Notes under the pieces: generated by a model
Database searches by the model: none
What the model was told of the DNA's origin: nothing
The model's input: only the letters and a program-made list of their open reading frames with translations
Source: Kumtagia sp963839725
GTDB lineage: Bacteria > Pseudomonadota > Alphaproteobacteria > Rhizobiales > Rhizobiaceae
Reading direction: 5' to 3'
Assembly: GCA_963839725.1 (NCBI GenBank)
Contig: CAWIWT010000022.1
Span: 186,001-250,000, forward strand
Length of the DNA: 64,000 bases
Shown here: positions 19,319 to 29,066 of the stretch, in pieces
How positions within the stretch are numbered: the stretch's first letter is position 1
Layout: every line of letters begins with the position of its first letter
Made by a program: the position numbers and the translations under genes

Positions 19319-21513
19319 ATGACCGGACGATCGCGCCTGCTGGCGCTCACCGCCACGCTTCTGGTATCGGCGGCATTGCCCGCCCACGCCGACATGATGT
19401 TCAATCGCGTCGCCACCTTCGCCGTCGCCAACAATCTCCCCGGAGCCGACACGGCGTCCCCGACCTCGGCATGCGAAATCATCGCCGCGAGCGAAGACGG
19501 CAACACGCTCGTCTATTCCGACAGCCCGCATGGCGGCATCGGCTTTGTCGACATCACCGACCCGGGGCTCCGAAAGCCGGCGGTTTCGGTCAAGCGCGAT
19601 GGCGAGCCGACCTCGGTGACGGTGATCGGCGGCAAGGTTCTGGCGGGCGTCAACACGTCGAAAGTCGAAGGCCGACCCTGCGGGCAATCTCTCGCGTCAT
19701 CGACCTCGCGACCAAGGCGATCGAGATCGACCTGCGATCTCGGCGGCCAGCCGGACTTGGTTGCCTTGAGCAAGGACGGCAAGTTTCTAGCGATCGCTAT
19801 CGAGAATGAGCGTGATGAAGAGGTGAACGATGGCGAAATCCCGCAGATGCCTGGCGGCAATCTGAAGATCGCTCTCGATGAGCGACGGCACGCCGGATTG
19901 CGCTGGGATCAAGACGGTCGATCTGAGTGGCATGGCCGAGGTTGCGCCGGAAGATCCGGAGCCGGAGTTCGTTGCCTTCAACGAGGCCGGCGAGATCGCA
20001 GTGACGCTGCAGGAGAACAACCACATCGCCATCGTCGATGGCAGACGGCAAGATCGTCTCGCATTTCTCCGCTGGGACGGTCGACGCTGGACAAGGATCG
20101 ACACCAAGAAGGATGGCGCATTACGTTTGACGGCAAGATGGAGAAATGTCCGCGCGAGCCGGATGCGGTGAAATGGCTCGACAATGACCGCTTCGTCGTT
20201 GCCAATGAAGGCGACTACAAGGGCGGCTCGCGCGGCTTCACCATCTTCGCCAAGGGCGGCGACGGTCGCTTACGAGTCTGGCGCCAGCTTCGAGTATGAA
20301 GTCGCCAAGGCAGGCCACTATCCGGAGGCGCGCAACAAGAAGGGCATCGAGCCGGAAGGTATCGAGGTCGGCGAGCTTCGGCGACGGACAAGCTCGATCT
20401 TCGTCGCCTCCGAGCGCGGCTCGGTCGTCGGCGTCTATCAAGGACGCAGGCGCCGCGCCGAAGTTCGTGCAGCTCTTGCCGTCCGGCATCGGACCGGAAG
20501 GCCTCGTCGCCATCCCTGCGCGCAACCTGCTTGGTGACCGCCAACGAGACCGACCTGCGGCGAGGACGGCGCTCGCCCGTTCGCATGTGATGGTCTACGA
20601 ACGCGCGGAAGGCCGCGGCGGTATACCCGATGATCGTCTGAACGCACTATGTGAGGGCAGTGCCGCTCGGCTGGGGCGCATTGTCGGGCCTCGCCGCGGA
20701 TCCGACGCAAGCCGGCAAGCTCTATGCGGTGATCGGATTCGGCGTCTATGGCGCCCAGCCGTCGCATCTTCACAATCGATGCGACGCAGACGCCGGCTCT
20801 GATCTTCGGACAAGCTGATCGTGACGCGCGGCGGCAATCCAGCGCAGAAGCTGGACCTCGAAGGCATCGCCGCCGATGGGGAGAGGCGGTTTCTGGCTTG
20901 CTTATGAAGGCGACAGCGGCAAAGTGACGCCGCATGCCGTGCTCTGCATGTCGATGCGAAAGGCGAGATCGACCGAGGAGATTCCCCTGCCGGCGGAACT
21001 GCTAGCCGGGCGAGACCCGCTTCGGTTTGGAGGGCATAACGCGTGTCGGCTTCGGGCGACGACGAGATCGTCTGGTCATGGCGGTACAGCGCGAATGGAA
21101 GGACGATCCGAAGGGCGAGGTGAAGCTCCTGGCCTACAAGCCGAAGGCGAAGGAGATGGTCGAGCAGTTCGCTATCCGCTGGACGGCGCCGACAGGCGGC
21201 TGGATGGGCCTCTCCGAGATCACCGCTCACAATGGCAGGCTCTGCTCATCGAGCGCGACAATCTGATCGGCGAGCGATGCAAAGATGAAGAACCTCTACA
21301 GCGTCGACTCGCGCCTTCAAGCCGCAAGCTCGGTGGCACCTGCCTGACGTGGAGAAGACGCTGGTTCGCGCTGCTGCCCGACTGAAAGCGCAACCACGGC
21401 TACGTGTCGACAAGGTCGAGGCTCACGTCGACGCCGCCGGGATACCTTCGTCGTGACGACAATGACGGCGTCGACACTCTCGGTGAGACGCTGTTCCTGC
21501 GGCCGGCTCATAA
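19319..21513 (+). CDS. Esterase-like activity of phytase family protein (multiply frameshifted)
   Basis: The ATG at 19319 has AAAGGAGAGG upstream and encodes a signal peptide (cleavage near AHAD). The frame then reads ATFAVANNLPGADTASPTS and EIIAASEDGNTLVYSDS, typical of secreted propeller-like proteins of the esterase-like phytase family (about 700 residues). Coding signal is lost and regained in other frames many times, for example near 19655, 19690, 19730, 20050, 20270 and 20390, with recognisable pieces up to QREWKDDPKGEVKLLAYKPK (21085-21150) and GETLFLR near 21500. The end at 21513 is approximate. The Pho-box-like site suggests phosphate control. Confidence 0.6.
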
Positions 21514-21646
21514 GCGCCGTAAATTGACCGCACAGAGACAGGTGGTGGCCGACTGGCCGCCACCGCTTCCGTCGTGAATGATTGTCGAAGTACCCATAGT
21601 TGCAGCAACATCAAAGACCGGCCATTGTCGTCCCGAAACGGATGAC

Positions 21647-22702
21647 ATGATGCAAAAGACCATCGAGATTCTGACCGGCGACACCGAAGGCATCCACTAT
21701 TCATTCCCGGTCATGCGCTTCACCGGCAGCGACGAAGCAGCACCCACTGCCTATATCCAGGCCGCACTTCATGCCGGCGAACTACCGGGCACGGTCGCCA
21801 TCGACGCGCTGTTGCCATTTCTGCGGCAGGCAGAAGAGGAAGGCCGCCTGCTCGGCTCGATCACCGTTGTACCGGCGGCCAATCCCGTCGGTCGCGTTCA
21901 GTACCATTTCGGCGCGCTTGAGGGCCGGTTCCACCTCGGGACGCGCACCAACTTCAACCGTGACTTTCCACTGCTTGACCGACCTGACGGCGCGCTCGCC
22001 GAACAGGTCGGCGGCACGGTCGATCAGCGCCTGAAGCAGCGATTGCTCTCTCTGTCGATGGGGCACGACGTCGTACTCGACCTGCATTGCGACGACGAGG
22101 GCGTAGCCTATCTTTACGTGCCCGCCACGCTCTGGCCGGCGATGGAGGATTGCGCCTCCGTGATGGGCGTTGCCGCCGTGATCCTGTGGGAGGGTTCGTC
22201 GGGCGCATCGTTCGACGAAGCGTCGCTGTACCCCTACCTGCAAATGCCTACTGTCGAAGGCCGGCTGTCGGAGCGCATCATCACCACGGTCGAGTTCCGC
22301 GGCGTGCTGGATGTCAGCCGCACGCTGGCAGCACAGGACGCCGCCGGTATTTACCGCGTGCTTGTGGCGCGCCGCATCATTGCGGACGATTCCCTGCCCG
22401 ACCCAGAACCCTTTGCTGGCCTCGTCGCGCCTATCAACCATATCGAAATTGTTACCGCGCCGCGCGCCGGCGCCATCCTGTTCGATGTCGCGCCGGGCGA
22501 CCAGGTGATGGAAGGTGACCGGCTGGCGAGCATCGTTCATGCTCCCGGCGAGGAAGGTGGCTCAACCGATGTCTTCGCGCCGCAATCGGGCTACATACTC
22601 ACGCGCGTCTCCCGCCGCTCCACCTATGCAGGCGATGATCTGGTCAAGCTGGTCGGCGAACGGCCAAGCGCCTCTGTCCGGCAAGGTGCGCTGGAGGATT
22701 AA
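21647..22702 (+). CDS. Succinylglutamate desuccinylase/aspartoacylase-like metallo-hydrolase
   Basis: A 351-residue zinc hydrolase of the M14/AstE group. The zinc ligands are visible as HAGELPG (H42, E45) with a further histidine in LDLHCDDEG. The substrate-binding asparagine and arginine are in TNFNRDF. The C-terminal 80 residues form a barrel-like domain (GAILFDVAPGDQVMEGDRLA) as in this family. It probably removes an acyl group from an N-acylated amino acid or amide; the substrate is unknown. Unlike its neighbours it reads without frameshift. The start at 21647 (ATGATG) is chosen by alignment with the conserved core. Confidence 0.85.
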   Translation: MMQKTIEILTGDTEGIHYSFPVMRFTGSDEAAPTAYIQAALHAGELPGTVAIDALLPFLRQAEEEGRLLGSITVVPAANPVGRVQYHFGALEGRFHLGTRTNFNRDFPLLDRPDGALAEQVGGTVDQRLKQRLLSLSMGHDVVLDLHCDDEGVAYLYVPATLWPAMEDCASVMGVAAVILWEGSSGASFDEASLYPYLQMPTVEGRLSERIITTVEFRGVLDVSRTLAAQDAAGIYRVLVARRIIADDSLPDPEPFAGLVAPINHIEIVTAPRAGAILFDVAPGDQVMEGDRLASIVHAPGEEGGSTDVFAPQSGYILTRVSRRSTYAGDDLVKLVGERPSASVRQGALED

Positions 22703-22748
22703 CATTTCTCTTGATCCTGCCGGCCTCCATTCGCCGCTATGGATTTTC

Positions 22749-22793
22749 ATGTGCACGATGGCGATCAACACCATTTGGTGGCGGGCCTGCTGA
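22749..22793 (+). CDS. trpL: trp leader peptide TrpL
   Basis: A short ORF, MCTMAINTIWWRAC (or from the inner ATG at 22758), contains two adjacent tryptophan codons (TGG TGG at 22776-22781) and ends TGA at 22791-22793. It lies 120 bp before trpE(G) and is followed by alternative hairpins. This is the classical ribosome-stalling peptide of trp attenuation. Rhizobial trpL transcripts are known to be leaderless; a weak CTATGG at 22737 would place initiation close to the 22749 ATG. Confidence 0.8.
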   Translation: MCTMAINTIWWRAC

Positions 22794-22867
22794 AAGCGGC
22801 CTGACGAAGCGCGTGTGCGTGACAAAGTTTGGTGGCCGCAGGAGAAGTCCGGGCGGCCATTTGCTTT
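22776..22867 (+). promoter_or_regulatory. trp attenuator
   Basis: GCGGCC at 22796-22801 (segment 2) is complementary to GGCCGC inside TGGCCGC at 22833-22839 (segment 3). Segment 3 can instead pair with GCGGCCA at 22853-22859 (segment 4). Segment 4 is followed by TTTGCTTT, giving an intrinsic terminator. Stalling at the two Trp codons would favour the 2-3 pairing and read-through into trpE(G). Confidence 0.8.
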
Positions 22868-22913
22868 AGGTGCCTATCCGGACCCCGGCGCGGCGAACGG
22901 ATGGAGATAGGGA

Positions 22914-25103
22914 ATGTCGGTTGAAATCCTCGACAATGGTGCCGAGAAATTCACCACCACCGGCGGAATAACCATTGTCCGCGAGCGGCATGACACGCCC
23001 TATGCCGGAGCGATCGAGGCCTATATCGAAGGCTTGAACAGCCGGCGCGGCGCGGTCTTCTCATCCAACTATGAATATCCCGGCCGCTACACGCGATGGG
23101 ACACGGCTGTCATCGACCCGCCGCTGGTGATCTCGGCGCGCGGCCGCGCCATGCGCATCGAAGCGCTGAACTCGCGTGGCGAAGTCATGCTGCCGGCGAT
23201 CGCGCAAACGCTGCTGCCGGTGAAGGACGTTAAGCTGACACAGACGACGACGCGTCGGCTAGCATTGAAGATCGACGAACCGGGCCGCGTTTTCACCGAG
23301 GAGGAGCGCTCGCGCGTTCCTTCGGTTTTCACCGTTCTCAGGGCGATCACCGCCCTGTTCCACACCGATCAGGATGCCAATCTCGGCCTCTACGGCGCCT
23401 TTGGCTACGATCTCGCCTTCCAGTTCGATCCTGTCGAACTGTCGCTCGGCGCGGGCGGAGAGCCAGCGCGACCTCGTGCTCTATCTGCCCGACGAGATCC
23501 TGGTCGTCGACCATCATTCGGCCAAGGCGTGGCACGACCGCTACGACTTCTCCGGCAAGGGCTTCGATACCGTCGGCCTGCCGCGCGGCGGCGATGCGGA
23601 CCCTTTCAAGCCAGCAGACCGTATTCCGCCGCGCGGAGACCACGAGCCCGGCGAATATGCCAGGCTGGTGAAGAAGGCGATGGAGAGCTTTAAGCGCGGC
23701 GACCTGTTCGAGGTCGTGCCCGGCCAGATGTTCTATGAGCCGTGCAAGTCGCTGCCATCCGACATTTCCCGTCGGCTGAAGACCATCAATCCCTCGCCCT
23801 ATTCCTTCTTCATCAATCTCGGCGAGAACGAGTTTCTGATCGGCGCCTCGCCGGAAATGTTCGTGCGGGTCAATGGCCGCCGCGTCGAGACCTGTCCGAT
23901 CTCGGGCACCATCAAACGCGGCGACGACGCCATCTCGGATTCCGAGCAGATCCTGAAGCTCCTGAATTCCAAGAAGGACGAGTCCGAACTGACCATGTGT
24001 TCGGACGTCGACCGCAACGACAAGAGCCGCGTGTGCGAGCCCGGTTCGGTGCGCGTCATTGGCCGCCGCCAGATCGAAATGTATTCGCGCCTCATCCATA
24101 CCGTCGACCACATCGAGGGTCGGCTGCGCGAGGACATGGACGCCTTCGACGCGTTCCTCAGTCACGCCTGGGCGGTGACGGTGACCGGCGCGCCGAAGCT
24201 GTGGGCCATGCGCTTCATCGAAAAGCATGAGAAGAGCCCGCGCGCCTGGTATGGCGGCGCCATCGGCATGGTGCATTTCAACGGCGACTTGAACACCGGC
24301 CTGACGCTTCGCACCATCCGCATCAAGGACGGTATCGCCGAGGTGCGCGCCGGCGCGACGCTGCTGTTCGACAGCGTGCCTGAAGAAGAAGAAGCAGAAA
24401 CCGAATTGAAGGCCTCAGCCATGATTTCCGCCATCCGTGACGCCAAGGCCGGAAACGCCGCCAACAGCGACCACGCCGCGCGCGCGTCGGTGACGGCGTC
24501 AACATCCTGCTGGTCGATCACGAGGACTCCTTCGTCCATACGCTGGCAAACTACTTCCGCCAGACCGGCGCCAATGTCTCCACAGTGCGCACGCCGGTGC
24601 CGGATGAACTGTTCGACCGGTTGAAGCCCGACCTTGTCGTGCTGTCGCCGGGTCCCGGCATGCCGAAGGATTTCGATTGCGCCGCGACCATCAAGAAGGC
24701 GCGCGCCCGCGATCTGCCGATCTTCGGCGTTTGCCTCGGCCTGCAAGCGCTTGCCGAGGCCTATGGCGGCGAACTCCGGCAGTTGCATGTGCCGATGCAC
24801 GGCAAGCCGTCACGCATCCGCGTGTCGAAGCCGGGCGTCATCTTCTCTGGCCTGCCGAAGGAAGTGACCGTTGGCCGCTACCACTCGATCTTCGCCGATC
24901 CGGTCCGCCTGCCCGACGATTTCATCGTAACGGCGGAAACCGAGGACGGCGTGATCATGGCCTTCGAGCACCGCAAGGAGCCGATTGCCGCCGTACAGTT
25001 CCACCCGGAATCGATCATGACACTTGGCCACAATGCCGGCATGCGGATGATCGAAAACATTGTCGCCCATTTGCCGAGGAAGGCGAAGGAAAAGGCGGCG
25101 TGA
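22914..25103 (+). CDS. trpE(G): Anthranilate synthase, fused TrpE-TrpG (two 1-nt frameshifts)
   Basis: The fused enzyme typical of Rhizobiales (about 729 residues) converts chorismate and glutamine to anthranilate. The ATG at 22914 follows GGAGATAGGG. The TrpE part contains ALYSFFIN-like and LIGASPEMFV segments, PISGTIKRG and CSDVDRNDKSRVCEPGS. The TrpG part has the amidotransferase nucleophile GVCLGLQAL and HPESIMT. An extra G near 23452 (GGCCGGG read as GGCGCGGG) and a lost G near 24480 break the frame. Both look like sequencing errors, since this is a biosynthetic gene with intact motifs. Expression is controlled by the upstream attenuator. Confidence 0.92.
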
Positions 25104-25243
25104 TATTGATTTGCGTCAGTGTTGTTCCGCGCCTCTGCGGCCAGTGAAGCAAGCGGACTTGTGCAACCCGAATTTGCGACCGAGCTCTTTAAAATGTCCT
25201 GCTTGCTGCAGGAGCCGGCAAGGTCAAGCCGACGGATCGATCA

Positions 25244-26169
25244 TTGACTGAGAGCCACCGCACGCCGGGATTTGGCCAAGCGCAGGGTAGCCACTCTGGC
25301 CTTCTGGTCGATCGTCATCGCTCGTTCTGGCGCTGAAGGCCTTCGCCTGGTGGATCACCGGATCGGTGGCGCTTTATTCGGATGCGCTGGAATCGATCGT
25401 CAATGTGATTGCCGCCGGAGCGGCCTTCTGGGCGATCAAGGTCAGCCACAAGCCCGCCGACCGCGACCACCAGCACGGCCATCACAAAGCCGAATATTTC
25501 TCCGCCGTGCTTGAGGGCGTGCTGATCGTCGTTGCGGCACTGCTGATCCTTGCCGAGGTCTGGAACGTGCTGCGCAATCCAGCCGCTCGAGCAACCCTGG
25601 ACCGGCCTCGCCGTCAATGGCGGCGCGGCCGGCGATGAACGCTGTCTGGGCAACGATCCTTCTGCGCGCCGGCCGACCAACAAATCCCCGGCGCTGACCG
25701 CGGACGGCAAGCACATAATGACGGATGTCGTCACGTCGATTGGTGTCATTGCCGGCCTGGTTGGCGCCATTGCAACCGGTTGGCAAATCCTCGACCCGCT
25801 GCTTGCCGTCGTGGTCGCGCTAAATATCCTCTGGCAAGGCTGGCAACTCAGCGTATCGTCGCTCGACGGGCTGATGGACCGCGCCGTCGACATGGACGAA
25901 CAATCCGCATCCGCGACATCATCTCGGCCAACTCAAACGGCGCGCTGGAGGTCCACGATCTCAAGACCCGCATTGCCGGCCGCGCCACCTTCATCGAGTT
26001 TCATCTGGTCGTCGACGCTGGATGACAGTGGGCGCAAGCCACGTCATCTGCGACCGCATCGAAGAGGCGCTAAGGGCCGAAATTCCGTCGGTGCGGATCA
26101 TCATCCATGTCGAGCCGGATGATGAGGCTAAATTGCCGCCCGGCACAAGCGCGGTACCGTTCGCGTAGT
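25244..26169 (+). CDS. Cation diffusion facilitator (FieF/YiiP-like) transporter (frameshifted)
   Basis: The protein is reassembled from three frames: ALKAFAWWITGSVALYSDAL, then ALTADGKHIMTDVVTSIGV, then HVICDRIEEALRAEIPSVRI. The membrane metal site is shown by SDALES and HIMTD (H-x3-D), and a cytoplasmic C-terminal domain follows. A histidine-rich loop (DHQHGHHKAEYF) is present. It exports Zn, Fe or Mn using the proton gradient. TTG at 25244 (TTG ACT GAG) is the likely start. Indels are evident near 25290, 25325, 25590-25640, 25850-25905 and 26020. Confidence 0.82.
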
Positions 26170-26195
26170 TGCCGGGAGAAATCGCTCAGGTAGGA

Positions 26196-26692
26196 CTACT
26201 GAACGATGCCCCCATATACATCTATTTCGAAGCGGTTGCCTTCTTCCTGCGAGCCGCCGTCCGAGCCGTCAAAGTCGATGCCGTCGATGTTATCAGCCCA
26301 ATGCACAAGTTCGTGCAGCAGCGTAAGCCGGCCAGGTAGACTGGATGTCCGCTGCGGGTTTTCCGTATTCCCCGGCCGGCTTCGAAATCCTCCACGACGG
26401 CGGTATCGATCTTGATCAAATTCGCATCGATGCTCCCGTTGAACTCCCCGAAGGCGTCTTCCAGGTCCGTGATTTCGATCCGGGGTTGCGCATCCCATGC
26501 CAAGGCACGCTTGAGCGTCGCCCGGTCAATCTGCCCGTATTTCTGAAACGCCCGAACAATCGGTCGCACATTCACCACCTCGGGCAATGCGCACCGGACA
26601 TATTGTGCGAACTTCGGGTATCTCGACTTGTCGGAATTATCCATTCTCATGCCCAGCCCTATACCAGCGTCTAAAGTTCGGCTACAATTCAC
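26196..26692 (-). CDS. Small metallopeptidase-toxin-like protein (Tox-MPTase3-like), frameshifted
   Basis: The 5' frame gives about 125 residues (SRYPKFAQYVRCALPEVVNV through VEDFEAG). After an indel near 26330 the next frame gives LLHELVHWADNIDGID, then EEGNRFEIDVYGG. HELVH is a zinc HExxH, and the downstream E-G-N-x-F-E is a plausible third-ligand region. I associate this layout with the Tox-MPTase3 family of polymorphic-toxin metallopeptidases, from memory. It overlaps the upstream secreted-protein gene (GTGA), so they form an operon. It is convergent with the CDF gene. Confidence 0.55.
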
Positions 26693-27144
26693 TCAACAAG
26701 TCGCCATTTGTTCCCATCGCTCGAAAGCACCGCAAATCCTCGAACACCATCGGCTTTCAACCGGAAATCGACCCGTAGGTTTGCGCCTTGCTTTTCAGCT
26801 TTGGTAATTTCGACTGTATCTTCTGTCTTGTCGCTCGGAGACACCATGCGAACCGGATGACCGTTCACCTGAAAATCGACAGCCCCTTCGTCCAATCCGC
26901 TCAAATTGGCGACTGTCACCGGGGCATCCACCGGCAGCCTGCCAAAGTTGTAGTATTGGACCAGTGCCGGCATGCGGATAATGACTTCGAGCCAGCTTTG
27001 CGCCTCGCCGGCAATGGCTGAAGAGTGCGTACCCGACACCATCATTGTTGCTCCCAGTAGCAGTGCAGCACGGGGGAACTTTCGCGCACAAAGCCTCACG
27101 AGCAGGCGAAGCGCGATAGCGATGCTAATCGGCTGCAAAAACAT
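26689..27144 (-). CDS. Secreted protein of unknown function upstream of metallopeptidase-like gene
   Basis: A 151-residue protein with an N-terminal hydrophobic stretch (AALLLGATMMVSGTHSSAIA) that looks like a signal peptide. A small beta-rich domain follows (RLPVDAPVTVANLSGLDEGA, VDFRLKADGVRGFAVLSSDG). The first 25 residues may be a misannotated extension and a start near 27080 is possible. Its stop overlaps the GTG of the HExxH gene, so the two are probably co-expressed. It could be a partner, inhibitor or immunity factor; no family is recognised. Confidence 0.55.
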   Translation of the reverse strand: MFLQPISIAIALRLLVRLCARKFPRAALLLGATMMVSGTHSSAIAGEAQSWLEVIIRMPALVQYYNFGRLPVDAPVTVANLSGLDEGAVDFQVNGHPVRMVSPSDKTEDTVEITKAEKQGANLRVDFRLKADGVRGFAVLSSDGNKWRLVE

Positions 27145-27488
27145 TCAGTGTCCATGCGATTGCTACGGTTGCCGGCGCGCAATAGCGACGGCATCATTTC
27201 CCGAAAGCGATTTCAAAGCTGCCGTCGCGTCCCCGGTAATTAATCCAAAAACTCCGGCAAACCACGTGGCCGGAAACTGCCGAAAACGTCCTGAAACAAT
27301 AAACGAGACGTAGCTGAGTGGCAACGAAGGGTCTCCCACCACGCGGTAGGGATTATGGTGGAATTTCGCGCGGCGTGTCGGAATTGGCCGTCGCCAAACG
27401 TTCTAGACCTTGTCCGGGCGAGACGACTGATCTTAGCCTGGCGGCCCGAATGGAGACGACGGCTGCTAGTCATTCGTGGAGGAAATAC
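27145..27488. other. Intergenic region without a recognisable gene
   Basis: These 344 bp separate the divergent secreted-protein gene and the BNR-repeat gene and presumably hold both promoters. ORFs here do not have coding character. A GGAGGA ribosome-binding site for the BNR gene lies at 27478-27483. Confidence 0.5.
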
Positions 27489-28572
27489 ATGGCGAAAAAA
27501 CCCTCGTGCTGTTGGGAACCAAGAAAGGCGCGTTTGTCGCGAAAAGCGACGGAAAGCGCGAAAAATGGACCTTGAACGGTCCGTTTTGCGAGACATGGCC
27601 GATGAACCATGTCGTCGCCGACCCGGCGAGCGGCACGATCTATGCCGGCGGCGGCAACGAGTGGTTCGGTCCAGCCGTGTGGAAGTCCACCGATTCGGCA
27701 AGAGCTGGACCCATTCGAGCGAAGGGCTTGCCTACGAGGAGGGCAAGGAGCCGGTGAAGGCGGTGTGGAGCCTCGCGTCGCGCAACGGCAGCCTCTATGC
27801 GGGCGTGAAGCCTGCCGGCCTGTTCCGCAGCGACGATGGCGGGCAGAGCTGGTCACATATCGAGGGCTTGCAGAAGCATCCGACGCGGCGAACATTGGCA
27901 GCCAGGCGGCGCCGGGCTGATCCTGCATTCGCTGGTCGTCTCATCCCGACGACGCCGACAAGATCTGGATCGGCGTGTCGGCCGCGGGCGTGTTCCACAC
28001 CGCCGATGGCGGCAAGACCTGGGAGCCGCGCAACCAGGGCACGCGCGCCGATTTCCTGCCCGAAGGCAGCGTTACCCGGAATTTGGACAATGCGTGCATT
28101 GCCTGGTGAGGGCGCCCGGCGGCGGCGAGCGGCTATACCAGCAGAACCATTGCGGCATGTATCGCGAGCGACGACGGCGGCAAGAGCTGGGACAGCATCG
28201 AGGCCGGTCTGCCATCAACCTTCGGCTTTCCCGCCGCCGTGCATCCTCGCGACCCCGACACGCTGTACCTGCTGCCGCTGAACGGCGATTCGGCTCGGCC
28301 GCTATCGTTCCGGAGCGCAAGGCGGCCGTCTGGCGCACCCGCGACGGCGGCAAGACCTGGGAGGCGATGCGAGAAGGCCTGCCGCAGCAGAACGCCTACT
28401 TCGGCGTGTTGCGCCAGGCCATGGCGACCGACCGGCTCGAGCCGGCCGGCGTCTATTTCGGCACGAGTTCCGGCTCGGTATTTGCCAGCACGGACGAGGG
28501 CGAAGGCTGGACGGCGATCGCCGAGCACCTGCCGACCGTACTGTCGGTCGAGACGCTGGCCTCGACCGTTGA
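27489..28572 (+). CDS. BNR/VPS10-type beta-propeller protein (exo-alpha-sialidase-like), frameshifted
   Basis: The best start is ATG 27489 with GGAGGA upstream, followed by an A-run one base short that puts KTLVLLGTKKGAFVAKSDG into another frame. Five BNR/Asp-box repeats can be seen: SDDGGQSW, TADGGKTW, SDDGGKSW, TRDGGKTW and STDEGEGW. There is no signal peptide. The annotation sialidase is probably wrong; this cytosolic propeller family is uncharacterised. Several 1-nt indels (near 27700, 27888, 27945, 28075, 28125, 28300) break the frame. It ends near TGA 28570 once a missing C is restored, 18 bp before the MoaD-like gene. Confidence 0.68.
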
Positions 28573-28590
28573 CGGTGCGAGAGAGCCGGA

Positions 28591-28876
28591 GTGGATACGC
28601 TTCGCAACGATTGTCGCGTCATATCCGGCTTCCCGGGGCCGCTGGTCGATCTGTTCCCCGGATCGCCGCGCCGGCTTGAGGTCCAGGCGGCAACGGTGCG
28701 CGAGACGATCGACGAGCTCAACGCCCGATGGCCGGCATCCGTGATCGCCTGTGCGACACGACGCCGGCGATCCGCAAGCACATCAATATATTCATCGATG
28801 GCGAGCGTGCGAAACTGGAAACGCCGTTGAGCCCGGCACCGAGGTGTTCATCCTCACGGCAATCAGCGGTGGGTGA
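28591..28876 (+). CDS. MoaD/ThiS-like ubiquitin-fold protein ending in Gly-Gly (frameshifted)
   Basis: The GTG start at 28591 gives MDTLRNDCRVISGFPGPLVD, then TVRETIDELNARWP, a beta-grasp helix. After missing G residues near 28738 and 28833 (CCGGGC read as CCGGC) the frame continues IRDRLCDTTPAIRKHINIF, then FILTAISGG and TGA 28874-28876. The C-terminal GG is the activation site of sulfur-carrier and ubiquitin-like proteins. No MoeB/ThiF-type E1 is nearby. It is closely coupled to the BNR propeller gene. Confidence 0.72.
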
Positions 28877-28931
28877 GGAGTGCCAGCAGAACAAACAACC
28901 CGCGAATTGACATTGCGAACAAGACCTCATT

Positions 28932-28975
28932 GAAGCACCCCCTCACCGGCCCGAAGGCCGGTGAGGGGGTGCTTC
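28932..28975 (+). terminator. 19-bp perfect hairpin after the MoaD-like gene
   Basis: The arms 28932-28950 and 28957-28975 are perfectly complementary over 19 bp with a CCGAAG loop (stem base GAAGCACCCCC). No strong T-run follows, so it is either a terminator-like barrier or a solo copy of the CCCCCTCACC palindromic repeat common in this genome. Confidence 0.55.
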
Positions 28976-29066
28976 AGATTGTGACCGATTGCCGTCATGC
29001 AATCTGCCGCTCAAACATACCTTCTCAAGGGCTGACAACCACCCACACATCGGGCATGTACAACCC

